The notes: a model not told the origin generated them from the sequence alone. Positions 1 through 5,691 are shown, numbered from the stretch's first letter. The stretch: DNA of 6,804 nucleotides from Desulfobacula sp. (GCF_021107415.1 NZ_JAIOSW010000375.1:1-6804), one strand, 5' to 3'. Numbers and translations are program-made.

Positions 1-101
1 GCAAAAAGGCGATATAGACATAGATGCTGAATAAGCATAAACCCAATAATAAAAAATCCAATGGATTTAATAATTATTTTTATAAAAAACATATTCATCA
101 T
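1..101 (-). CDS. N-terminus of an exported protein, probably FlgA (P-ring assembly chaperone), partial
   Basis: A reading frame opens directly after the flgG stop codon, with no gap, and runs open for 33 codons to the window edge. Two adjacent ATG codons (99-101 and 96-98) and a third at 90-92 are possible starts. No strong ribosome binding site is visible, so coupling to flgG termination is likely. The visible peptide begins MMNMFFIKIIIKS, followed by a hydrophobic core (FFIIGFMLI at residues 16-24), which looks like a Sec signal peptide with a basic n-region. In many proteobacterial clusters flgA, encoding the periplasmic chaperone for P-ring assembly, follows flgF-flgG. The FlgA name rests on that position and the signal peptide only. 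No mature FlgA sequence lies in the window, and FlgH or another exported flagellar protein is possible. Confidence 0.55.
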   Translation of the reverse strand, partial: MMNMFFIKIIIKSIGFFIIGFMLIQHLCLYRLF

Positions 102-884
102 TTATCGTTTCAATCCATTGGCAGTGCTGAGCATACTGTCAGCAGTCTGAATTGATTTTGAATTCGCTTCATATGCTCTTTGTGCGACAATCATAGCGAC
201 TATTTCTTCAACAACATTGACATTAGACCCCTCAAGAAAATTATTGACCGTAGTGCCGGCACCATCTTCTCCGGGGGTTCTTTCTGTTGCATCACCCGAA
301 CCCTCTGTTTGCCTGAAAAGATTATTGCCCACTGCAAAAAGACCGGCATCGTTGACAAATGTGCTGATTAAAACATTGTCCTCTCCGAGGATATTTTCAT
401 CAGCACCATAAAAGGTCATTGTTCCATTATCCTGGAGTGTGACGACTATGGTCTCTTCAGGTACGGATATCTCAGGTTGCAGCCGATCACCCGACGGTGT
501 GGTCAAAAAACTCTCACTATCCAGGGTAAAATTACCTGCCCGGGTATATAAATCTTCATCCCCGTGCCGCACTTTAAAAAAACCATTTCCCTGGATTGCC
601 ATATCCAGTTGATTGTCGGTCTGAATATAATCCCCCTGGATGAACAACTTTTGCACACTGGTTGGTTTTACTCCCATACCGACTTGTATTCCCGTCGGAA
701 CCTGTCCGCCCCCCGGGGTCGTCTGGCCGGCAATCTGCATGGTCAGGTACATGAGGTCTTCAAAATTTGCCCTGGATTTTTTAAACCCGGTGGTGCTGGC
801 GTTGGCCAGATTATTAGCGACAACATCTGTTTGCATCTGCTGTGCATGCATGCCTGTTGCTGCGGACCAGAGTGATCGTATCAT
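102..884 (-). CDS. flgG: Flagellar distal rod protein FlgG
   Basis: FlgG forms the distal rod of the flagellar basal body, the axial shaft that passes through the P and L rings. It is exported by the flagellar type III apparatus and has no cleaved signal peptide. The protein has 260 residues, the usual FlgG length. It starts MIRSLWSAATGM and carries the rod/hook family signature ANNLANASTTGFK at residues 23-35. The C-terminal family helix is also present, including NVVEEIVAMIVAQRAYEANSK and a typical end at NGLKR. The start is supported by an AGGAGA site 6 nt upstream and by the conserved N-terminus. The gene lies 18 nt downstream of flgF and directly abuts the next frame, so the three are probably co-transcribed from the sigma-54 promoter ahead of flgF. 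No damage or unusual residue was seen. Confidence 0.97.
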   Translation of the reverse strand: MIRSLWSAATGMHAQQMQTDVVANNLANASTTGFKKSRANFEDLMYLTMQIAGQTTPGGGQVPTGIQVGMGVKPTSVQKLFIQGDYIQTDNQLDMAIQGNGFFKVRHGDEDLYTRAGNFTLDSESFLTTPSGDRLQPEISVPEETIVVTLQDNGTMTFYGADENILGEDNVLISTFVNDAGLFAVGNNLFRQTEGSGDATERTPGEDGAGTTVNNFLEGSNVNVVEEIVAMIVAQRAYEANSKSIQTADSMLSTANGLKR

Positions 885-890
885 AAATTA

Positions 891-896
891 TCTCCT
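891..896 (-). promoter_or_regulatory. Ribosome binding site of flgG
   Basis: The minus strand reads AGGAGA here, 6 nt before the flgG ATG, in the short flgF-flgG gap. It fixes the flgG start. Confidence 0.85.
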
Positions 897-902
897 ATTA
901 TC

Positions 903-1595
903 TTATCTAAGTTTTCCAACATCATTAATCGCCTTGGCGTCAATTTCATCAAATGTCATCATGGATTTTGTAAATGTTTCAAACATCCTGTGGTAGTCAA
1001 TCATACGCACCATTTCTTCGACAACTATAATATTTGACTTTTCAAGGGCTTTGTGCTGTACAACAGCTTGTTCCGCCTGGAGCTCGTCTGTGGTTTCGCC
1101 CTTGTAAGACAAAAAATTCTGTCCATTCCTTTCCAATTTTTTCAAGTCTTTAAAGGTCACAATATCAAGCGTGTCAATAATTTCTCCGGAAAGCATAATT
1201 TCACCACTTTGATTGACGGACAAATCCTGTTCAACATTTTCACCGTCAATAGCAATGGCCCCACCCTGCCCCATGACAGGATTACCGTTCTGATCCACCA
1301 GGATACCATTAATATCCATGGAAAAATTTCCGTTTCTGGTATATTTGATGCCCTCTTGTGTCTCTATTTTAAAAAAGCCTTCCCCTGAAAGAGCAAAATC
1401 AAGCGGATTACCGGTTGTCAGTATAGACCCTTGTGTAAAATCTTTATTTATCTGGGCTTTAAATTTCTCGTCAAAGCTGATCCTATCCTTCTTAAACCCG
1501 ATTGTATCTGTATTGGCAAGATTGTTTGAAACTGCTTCTAATTTTCTTTCCTGCCTTAATCCGCCCTGAACAGGCCGAGTCATTTCAAGAATCAT
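903..1595 (-). CDS. flgF: Flagellar proximal rod protein FlgF
   Basis: FlgF is one of the proximal rod subunits of the flagellar basal body, exported through the flagellar type III apparatus. The frame gives 230 residues, somewhat shorter than the roughly 250 residues of enterobacterial FlgF. The N-terminal rod signature is VSNNLANTDTIGFKKD at residues 22-37. The C-terminal family helix follows at about residues 185-230, with VVEEMVRMIDYHRMFETFTKSM in place of the FlgG-type AQRAYE. That FlgF-type ending, together with its position directly before flgG, separates it from FlgG and FlgE. The start is supported by AAAGGAG 5 nt upstream. It is the first gene after a 288-bp intergenic region, with a sigma-54 promoter whose predicted transcript start lies about 27 nt upstream of the ATG. 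Activation by an NtrC-type flagellar regulator is therefore likely. Confidence 0.95.
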   Translation of the reverse strand: MILEMTRPVQGGLRQERKLEAVSNNLANTDTIGFKKDRISFDEKFKAQINKDFTQGSILTTGNPLDFALSGEGFFKIETQEGIKYTRNGNFSMDINGILVDQNGNPVMGQGGAIAIDGENVEQDLSVNQSGEIMLSGEIIDTLDIVTFKDLKKLERNGQNFLSYKGETTDELQAEQAVVQHKALEKSNIIVVEEMVRMIDYHRMFETFTKSMMTFDEIDAKAINDVGKLR

Positions 1596-1600
1596 TTCTT

Positions 1601-1607
1601 CTCCTTT
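1601..1607 (-). promoter_or_regulatory. Ribosome binding site of flgF
   Basis: The minus strand reads AAAGGAG, 5 nt before the flgF ATG. It is the strongest Shine-Dalgarno match in the window and fixes the flgF start. Confidence 0.9.
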
Positions 1608-1632
1608 TAAAGTATTTTCTCATAAACGAACT

Positions 1633-1648
1633 TGCAATATGGATGCCA
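1633..1648 (-). promoter_or_regulatory. Sigma-54 (RpoN) promoter of flgF-flgG
   Basis: The minus strand reads TGGCATCCATATTGCA. Against the sigma-54 consensus TGGCACG-N4-TTGCW it matches 5 of 7 bases in the -24 box and all of the -12 box. The essential GG and GC are exactly 10 nt apart. Counting from the GC at 1634-1635, transcription should begin near 1622, about 27 nt before the flgF ATG and upstream of its ribosome binding site. Sigma-54 control of rod and hook genes is well known in polar flagellates. The activator gene is not in the window. Confidence 0.85.
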
Positions 1649-1692
1649 TATGAGTTTATTGGAAAGTCTGTATAAAAAGAACTATATTACTT

Positions 1693-1716
1693 GTTATCCT
1701 CTTCAATGTGGATAAC
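1693..1716 (-). promoter_or_regulatory. Inverted repeat, candidate activator site upstream of flgF
   Basis: Two perfect 7-bp arms, GTTATCC (1693-1699) and GGATAAC (1710-1716), are separated by 10 nt. Partial symmetry continues outward. The centre is about 82 bp upstream of the predicted sigma-54 start, which suits binding of a dimeric NtrC-family enhancer-binding protein such as a FlrC or FleQ homologue. No T-run follows on either strand, so it does not look like a terminator. The activator assignment is an inference from position and symmetry. Confidence 0.45.
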
Positions 1717-1883
1717 TTGTAAAACCTTTACCCCCAAAGCATTCAAGAATGATCTGAAACAAAACAGGATTCCAATAACTTTTGATACCTCTTTCTTTAT
1801 ATATTACAAATTTTCTATTCGCCAAAAACCCGACAGATCAAAAGGTTAATAATTGACAGAATACAGAAAAATTTTCCTACCTA

Positions 1884-2156
1884 TTATGAATATCGTTTGG
1901 AATTGATAGAATAAACAAAGGCTAAAAGCTCTGCCACTGCCACATAAATTTCTGAAGGGATTTCTTCATCAATTTCAAGGGATGACAGAACTTCAATAAG
2001 GTCTGGATCATCTTTTATGGGAATATCATGTTTTTTGGCAAGCTCAATAATTTTTTGAGCCACTTTGCCCTGGCCTTTGGCAATTACTTTCGGCGCACTG
2101 GCCGTTTCCCGGTCATATTTTAATGCAACAGCCTTTTTTTTATTTTTTTTATCCAT
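1884..2156 (-). CDS. Stand-alone FlhB C-terminal-domain homologue (FlhX / EscU-YscU-HrcU family)
   Basis: The 90-residue protein matches the cytoplasmic C-terminal domain of FlhB, the membrane protein that switches flagellar export from rod/hook to filament substrates. Visible family segments are AVALKYD (9-15), APKVIAKG (21-28), the ELAKKHDIPI helix-strand (38-47) and IPSEIYVAVAELLAFVY (66-82). The frame begins where FlhB would be cut at its NPTH autocleavage motif. That motif and the four membrane helices are absent, and the basic leader MDKKNKKK takes their place. Small proteins of this kind are known, for example YlqH in Bacillus and HP1575 in Helicobacter, where the homologue can stand in for the FlhB domain. 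It lies 5 nt after the FliK-like gene, a plausible functional partner. No Shine-Dalgarno site precedes the ATG, so translation may depend on coupling. Codons 2-9 contain two runs of eight A. Confidence 0.88.
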   Translation of the reverse strand: MDKKNKKKAVALKYDRETASAPKVIAKGQGKVAQKIIELAKKHDIPIKDDPDLIEVLSSLEIDEEIPSEIYVAVAELLAFVYSINSKRYS

Positions 2157-2161
2157 TTAAT

Positions 2162-3223
2162 TTAAATCACAATATTTAACATGCTTTCATCACGGGCTGT
2201 TACCAAGGATTCAATAAAACTGCTTTGCTGAATTTCTTCTTTTTCTGCTGTGTGACATTCTATCTTGCGAACCTGGTATTCGATCTTTGCAAGGCGGGTT
2301 GTAAGCTCGGCAATCATTGACTTAACATATTTACAGGTATCATCATCCTTGAGTAAAAATCTCCCTGTAATCTCTTTTTTCAATATTGAAAAATCGGCTC
2401 TCAATGGGCCAAGCTTGGTCATATCCAGTAAAAAAGAGATATGAATAACTTTATCAGCATCCTTGTTATTACTTTTGGCTTTATCTCCTGTATCTATTAA
2501 GAGTTGCCCGAAACTAAATGCCTGGTCACTAAAAATCGGGAAAGGCAGTAGAAATCGTCCTGAGTCCGAGCTGTGATGATTGAGCAACTGATAATTTTCT
2601 ATGGTTTCCAAAAAAGAGGCTGCCATTTTCAAACCTTCAAATTTCTGGGGATCAACCATTAACATATTTTTAAGGATATTACCTTTAATATCCTGTTTTA
2701 ATAGAATATCCAGGCCAGCTTTGATATCTGATGAAGATGTATTACCCAATAAAATCCGGGCAACTTTTTTTTCCCATACCAACCCACTCTTTTCTATTAA
2801 CTTTGGTAAAAATGTCTCATCCGGTTTATCTGATTTTAAGGCCATATTATAAAGAAGGTCTTTCACACCTGATATTCTGGTCTTGGAAATATCAGGTATG
2901 GCTTCATTTTTTGAAAAAAATCGGACAAGGGATGATATCTGCCTATTTGTCATTTTTTGAATCGGACCAATGAGCTTTAAGATGATGGTATCCTTTTGTG
3001 CAAGGACTTTAAGTTGAACCTCTTCCCCGGGTTTCAGCAGCATGGCTGTTTTTGCCACAAATTTTTGACCGTTTACCAAAAGCAACGCTTTACCCTGTGG
3101 CAACAGCTGTATAACCTTTGCATTAATGATCTGGTTTTTTTTAAATTTGGGGAGAGTGTTTTTTTTACCGCCGTCCTTATTGATGACCATTTCCGAGGAT
3201 GAAATATGAACGCCGGAGATCAT
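2162..3223 (-). CDS. FliK-like flagellar hook-length control family protein
   Basis: This 353-residue protein has no signal peptide or membrane helix. Residues about 30-85 look like a small beta-rich domain (INAKVIQLLPQGKALLLVNG, then LLKPGEEVQLKVL) of the kind seen at the front of divergent FliK-like proteins. The middle (90-220) is helical and poorly recognisable. Residues about 224-326 resemble the FliK C-terminal domain, with the tell-tale LDMTKLGPL at 266-274 followed by alternating strands and a long helix. FliK measures hook length and triggers the FlhB export switch. Unlike classical FliK, this protein lacks a long Pro/Gln-rich linker, so it may be a paralogue. Its ATG overlaps the stop of the preceding gene by 4 nt (ATGA), and the FlhB-domain gene follows at 5 nt. 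Pairing of a FliK-like with an FlhX-like gene, as in Bacillus ylqG-ylqH, supports a role in export specificity. Function is inferred. Confidence 0.75.
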   Translation of the reverse strand: MISGVHISSSEMVINKDGGKKNTLPKFKKNQIINAKVIQLLPQGKALLLVNGQKFVAKTAMLLKPGEEVQLKVLAQKDTIILKLIGPIQKMTNRQISSLVRFFSKNEAIPDISKTRISGVKDLLYNMALKSDKPDETFLPKLIEKSGLVWEKKVARILLGNTSSSDIKAGLDILLKQDIKGNILKNMLMVDPQKFEGLKMAASFLETIENYQLLNHHSSDSGRFLLPFPIFSDQAFSFGQLLIDTGDKAKSNNKDADKVIHISFLLDMTKLGPLRADFSILKKEITGRFLLKDDDTCKYVKSMIAELTTRLAKIEYQVRKIECHTAEKEEIQQSSFIESLVTARDESMLNIVI

Positions 3224-3774
3224 CTGCTATTCTTTTCCATTTCAACAATTTTTTTTTTAAGATCAATCACCAGCTGAACTTCTCCTTTAGGGATTGATAG
3301 TCTTTGGGCAATGGAGTCAATATCGAAATTTTGATTATACATCTCTATGATTTGATTTTGCTGGTCAAGTACAGCGTTTGAAGAGGATTCTAAATTGAAT
3401 TGATTGTTTCTTACTTCCAATTTCTTTTGCAATGCATCTGCCCGGGATAAAAGAAGATTGATACTGATGATCCTGGAATCCAACGCATCGTTCAACTCTT
3501 TTATTAATCTCTTTTTTTCTTTTATCTGTTTGTCAAAACTGATGGCAGTTTTTTTTGATTCTTTAACCAGAGGTTCCAGCATTTCAATAATATCTACAGC
3601 AGATCCAGATGCGTATTTCGCATTTTCGCATCCGTCATCACAATACTTTTGATCCGGTTCTCCCGGATTCAGTCGATTCATCCTTTTTACAAACAAAAAT
3701 AATAAAATAACCAGAATAAAATTAATAAAAAAAAGAATTGCAATCCAAAATTCAAGTGAAAATAATTCTATCAT
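3220..3774 (-). CDS. Membrane-anchored coiled-coil protein with DUF2802-like C-terminus
   Basis: The protein has 184 residues. One N-terminal membrane helix spans about residues 8-29 and is followed by KRMNR, which predicts a cytoplasmic body. After a short stretch with a C-x3-C pair (Cys45, Cys49) comes a helical, charged segment (about 62-125) that is likely a coiled coil. The C-terminus (about 138-175) reads as a small helix-turn-helix-like unit, IIEMYNQNFDIDSIAQRLSI then PKGEVQLVIDLKKK. This is the pattern of the DUF2802 family, found in flagellar and chemotaxis clusters of proteobacteria and without known function to my knowledge. The ATG overlaps the preceding stop by 4 nt (ATGA), and its own stop overlaps the FliK-like start in the same way. 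Tight coupling to both neighbours is expected. A run of ten A lies near the 3' end (3249-3258). Confidence 0.72.
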   Translation of the reverse strand: MIELFSLEFWIAILFFINFILVILLFLFVKRMNRLNPGEPDQKYCDDGCENAKYASGSAVDIIEMLEPLVKESKKTAISFDKQIKEKKRLIKELNDALDSRIISINLLLSRADALQKKLEVRNNQFNLESSSNAVLDQQNQIIEMYNQNFDIDSIAQRLSIPKGEVQLVIDLKKKIVEMEKNSR

Positions 3775-4073
3775 ACCATTGTGTCCAGAAGCCTGCCCGA
3801 TGCATCAGGGTCCTGTTCCATTTCCTGTTGTTTTTTCTTTTTTTTCTCTTCTTCTAAGAGCTGTTTTCTTCTTAGGGCATCTTTTTCTTTTTTGGCTTTA
3901 AGTTTTTCAGATTCATCAAATCCCTGTACCGTCGTGTTTTTCGTAACCACATTGGCTTGTTGTTGCGCTGCAGCCTGTTCCGGGGAAGGTTTGGGCGTAT
4001 GGGCCTGGTGTGCCAGCTCCTGGGCAACCCCGGACTGTTGGATAACGATATTGTGTCCAGGTACGGTTGTCAT
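3771..4073 (-). CDS. Uncharacterised small charged protein in the flagellar operon
   Basis: I cannot assign a function to this 100-residue protein. It begins MTTVPGHNIVIQQSGVAQEL and has a low-complexity Ala/Gln segment (about 32-42). A strongly charged, Lys/Glu-rich helix follows at about residues 53-87, with five consecutive lysines at 77-81. The protein ends in DPDASGRLLDTMV. It has no signal peptide, membrane segment or cysteine. A clear AAAGGGG site 6 nt upstream supports the start, and its stop overlaps the DUF2802-like start by 4 nt. Its retention between tightly coupled flagellar genes argues that it is real. From memory, short proteins with a similar layout occur in deltaproteobacterial flagellar clusters, but this was not checked. 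It could be a chaperone-like or scaffold protein for the adjacent membrane proteins, which is speculation. Confidence 0.75.
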   Translation of the reverse strand: MTTVPGHNIVIQQSGVAQELAHQAHTPKPSPEQAAAQQQANVVTKNTTVQGFDESEKLKAKKEKDALRRKQLLEEEKKKKKQQEMEQDPDASGRLLDTMV

Positions 4074-4079
4074 TTCAAA

Positions 4080-4086
4080 CCCCTTT
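4080..4086 (-). promoter_or_regulatory. Ribosome binding site of the 100-residue protein gene
   Basis: The minus strand reads AAAGGGG immediately after the TAG stop of the upstream FliL-like gene and 6 nt before the ATG. It supports this start and shows that the small gene is translated in its own right. Confidence 0.8.
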
Positions 4087-5679
4087 CTAACTCGCTTTAA
4101 AAGATTTAAAACTAACCCGGTTAATATAATGTCCGGGCAACACCTTTTTTAAAGTTGTTTCAACTACCCATAAAATATCCGCTTCTGTAATCTCATCTCT
4201 TTTTTCAGAAGCAAGACTGTTATTTATGGAATCATAAATTAAATCCCGATAAAATGATAAATTATTCTTAATTTCATGATAAGCTCTTTGATCAGAATAA
4301 TCGATAGAGATATCAGCCGTGATATAGGCCATATCTTTTGACAAGTCAGATGCCAGTATAACAAAATCCTTTAAAATCATATTTCCTGATTTTTTAATAT
4401 CACCTTGTTTTTTGATATGAATATCCACTGTCTCAATTTCGATTTCTCTTTCAACAGCGAGCTTTGCAATCGGGTCCGATTGAATCTCTTTACCAGATTC
4501 ACCTGAAAAAAAGATAAAATAAGATAATGGAACCGTTATTCCCAGAACAATCAATGCAGATGCACAGGCAATCACAAGCTTTGATTTATACCATTGTGAT
4601 CTTGCTTTTGTCTTTTTTTTCTTTGGTTTTGCAGGTGGTTCTTCATCATCGCCTTCCAGAACGACCTGATCCTCGTCATAATCTTCCTCGTCATAATCGA
4701 ACGTATCATCTTCCAGTATATCTTCATCCTCGACTTCGTCATCCATACTGTCATCAACTTCTTCATCCATTAAATCGCCAAGGACATCTTCATCTTCCTG
4801 GTCAGCCGCCATTAAAAGCGTGTCAATATCATCCTGGGATATGAGGATATCATCTTCATCTTCATCTTCATCATCAGACTCAAGCAACAGTGAGTCAATA
4901 TCTTCCTGGGTAACATCTTCGCTTTCATCATCATCAAAATCAAGCACTGTAACATCGGAATCCGGTTTTAAAAAATCCTCTGTATCATCTAAAGCCGTGT
5001 CTTCCTGCACTTCAGGTTCAGGCTCTGATTCAGGTTGTGTCAGGGCCGCAAGCTCAGATACCGGTTCTTCATCCAATATTACGGGCTCGGATATTACCTC
5101 ATTGTCAAAATTTTTAATCAAGTCATCTATTGTCTCCTGGGCAATCAGGCTGTCCTGAACATCCACTGCTTCGGACTCATCAATGACATAATCATCCTCC
5201 TCTTGCCTATTGTCTTCTATAGCAAGTTCCGACGTTTCCTCGGCAATAACCGCCTTTTCTGTCTGATCAACATTTTCTTCTTCAACAGGTAGACTGTCCT
5301 GTTCTTTATCTTCTGGTTCTTTATTGTCTGGTTCTTTATTTTCCGGTTCTATATTTTCCGGGGCCTCACTTTCAACTTTTGTCTCTTCATCCGAAGAGGC
5401 ACTTGAGTTCATCAACCTGTCAATATCATCCTGGGAGATCAGTTCCATATCATCATCTTCAGAACCATCTCCATCCTGTGAATCTGCCGGGCTTGTTGCA
5501 TTCGAATTCATAAGCCGATCAATATCATCCTGGGAAAGCTCTCCCAACTCATCAACCCCATCAGCAGCGTCACTGCTTGAAAGTTTTTCTTCTGCTTCTT
5601 CAATGGAAGAGGAATCTAAAAGTTTATCAATATCATCCTGGGATATTAGACTGTCTTCTTCTAAAGTTGGATCAGACAT
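4087..5679 (-). CDS. FliL-like protein with six FliM-N-like SQDDID motifs in an acidic cytoplasmic tail
   Basis: The protein has 530 residues in three parts. Residues 1-350 are extremely acidic and probably disordered. They carry six copies of the motif L-I-S-Q-D-D-I-D-x-L-L/M (starting at residues 11, 48, 80, 178, 256 and 279). A basic patch (KPKKKKTKAR, 351-360) precedes one membrane helix at about 368-391. Residues about 393-530 resemble the FliL periplasmic domain: a strand region (ILKDFVILASDL), a second strand (AYITADISIDY), helices with RDLIYDSINNSL, and the ending YINRVSFKSF. FliL is normally about 150-180 residues and works at the stator-basal body interface. The motif resembles the N-terminal CheY-P-binding peptide of FliM and FliY (for example ILSQAEIDALL in E. 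coli FliM), but no FliM or SpoA domain is present. The gene follows fliA by 12 nt with a GAGGT site. The domain layout is seen in the sequence, the FliL assignment is moderately secure, and the role of the repeats is inferred. Confidence 0.8.
   Translation of the reverse strand: MSDPTLEEDSLISQDDIDKLLDSSSIEEAEEKLSSSDAADGVDELGELSQDDIDRLMNSNATSPADSQDGDGSEDDDMELISQDDIDRLMNSSASSDEETKVESEAPENIEPENKEPDNKEPEDKEQDSLPVEEENVDQTEKAVIAEETSELAIEDNRQEEDDYVIDESEAVDVQDSLIAQETIDDLIKNFDNEVISEPVILDEEPVSELAALTQPESEPEPEVQEDTALDDTEDFLKPDSDVTVLDFDDDESEDVTQEDIDSLLLESDDEDEDEDDILISQDDIDTLLMAADQEDEDVLGDLMDEEVDDSMDDEVEDEDILEDDTFDYDEEDYDEDQVVLEGDDEEPPAKPKKKKTKARSQWYKSKLVIACASALIVLGITVPLSYFIFFSGESGKEIQSDPIAKLAVEREIEIETVDIHIKKQGDIKKSGNMILKDFVILASDLSKDMAYITADISIDYSDQRAYHEIKNNLSFYRDLIYDSINNSLASEKRDEITEADILWVVETTLKKVLPGHYINRVSFKSFKAS
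4670..4699 (-). repeat. 15-bp tandem duplication in the acidic region
   Basis: Two adjacent 15-bp units on the plus strand (4670-4684 and 4685-4699) share TCCTCGTCATAATC and differ only at the last base. They encode repeated D-Y-D-E-E units just before the basic patch of the FliL-like protein. The reading frame is kept. Confidence 0.85.
4851..4874 (-). repeat. Hexanucleotide microsatellite, CATCTT
   Basis: Three CATCTT units followed by CATCAT on the plus strand encode an alternating Asp-Glu stretch between motif copies 5 and 6. Unit gain or loss would change the acidic linker by two residues without a frameshift. Confidence 0.8.
5305..5349 (-). repeat. 15-bp tandem repeat encoding E-P-[ED]-[ND]-K
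   Basis: Three consecutive 15-bp units encode EPENK, EPDNK and EPEDK (residues 111-125 of the FliL-like protein). A more degenerate unit (APENI) precedes them. They form a charged linker between motif copies 3 and 4. Confidence 0.85.
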
Positions 5680-5691
5680 GTATGACCTCTT

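Larger units (their letters stand above)
1596..1883. other. Intergenic region between flhX-like gene and flgF
   Basis: This is the only sizeable non-coding stretch in the window (288 bp). Its flgF-proximal part holds the ribosome binding site, the sigma-54 promoter and the 7-bp inverted repeat. A second, weaker dyad, CATTC-AA-GAATG, lies at 1740-1751, about 123 bp upstream of the predicted start. The part nearest the upstream gene (about 1755-1883) is AT-rich. I see no convincing hairpin plus T-run terminator there, no tRNA-like fold and no plausible small gene. Read-through from the upstream operon into flgF is therefore possible. Confidence 0.7.
4813..5649 (-). repeat. Six dispersed copies of the SQDDID-encoding repeat
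   Basis: Copies lie at 5617-5649, 5509-5538, 5410-5442, 5119-5148, 4885-4914 and 4813-4845. Copies 1, 2, 3 and 6 share an identical 17-nt core on the plus strand, TCAATATCATCCTGGGA (starting at 5627, 5519, 5420 and 4823). Copy 5 keeps most of the core with single-base changes, and copy 4 is divergent (LIAQETIDDLI). The spacing is uneven (roughly 30 to 100 residues), so this is a protein motif array inside one gene and not a CRISPR. Confidence 0.9.

Noticed and set aside
180..996. Overlapping plus-strand frames across flgG and the flgF end
   Set aside because: They are shadows of conserved minus-strand rod genes, without ribosome binding sites or recognisable protein features.
1693..1716. Inverted repeat as a transcription terminator for the upstream operon
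   Set aside because: The stem is short and AT-rich with a 10-nt loop, no T-run follows, and it lies about 170 nt past the stop codon.
4572..4766. 64-residue minus-strand frame rich in Met, Lys and Arg
   Set aside because: It lies inside the FliL-like gene in another frame. Its composition is what a shifted Asp/Glu-rich region gives, and it has no start signal.
4820..5158. Serine-rich plus-strand frame repeating SISSW
   Set aside because: It is the antisense shadow of the Asp/Glu-rich SQDDID coding region. It has no ribosome binding site and a composition unlike any protein in the cluster.
4813..5649. Repeated 17-nt word that could suggest a CRISPR array or binding-site array
   Set aside because: Spacing is irregular, the repeats keep one reading frame, and each encodes the same peptide within a clear gene.
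4087..5679. Annotation of the 530-residue protein as FliM or FliY because of the SQDDID motif
   Set aside because: No FliM core or SpoA/FliN domain is visible. The C-terminal part after the membrane helix fits FliL instead.
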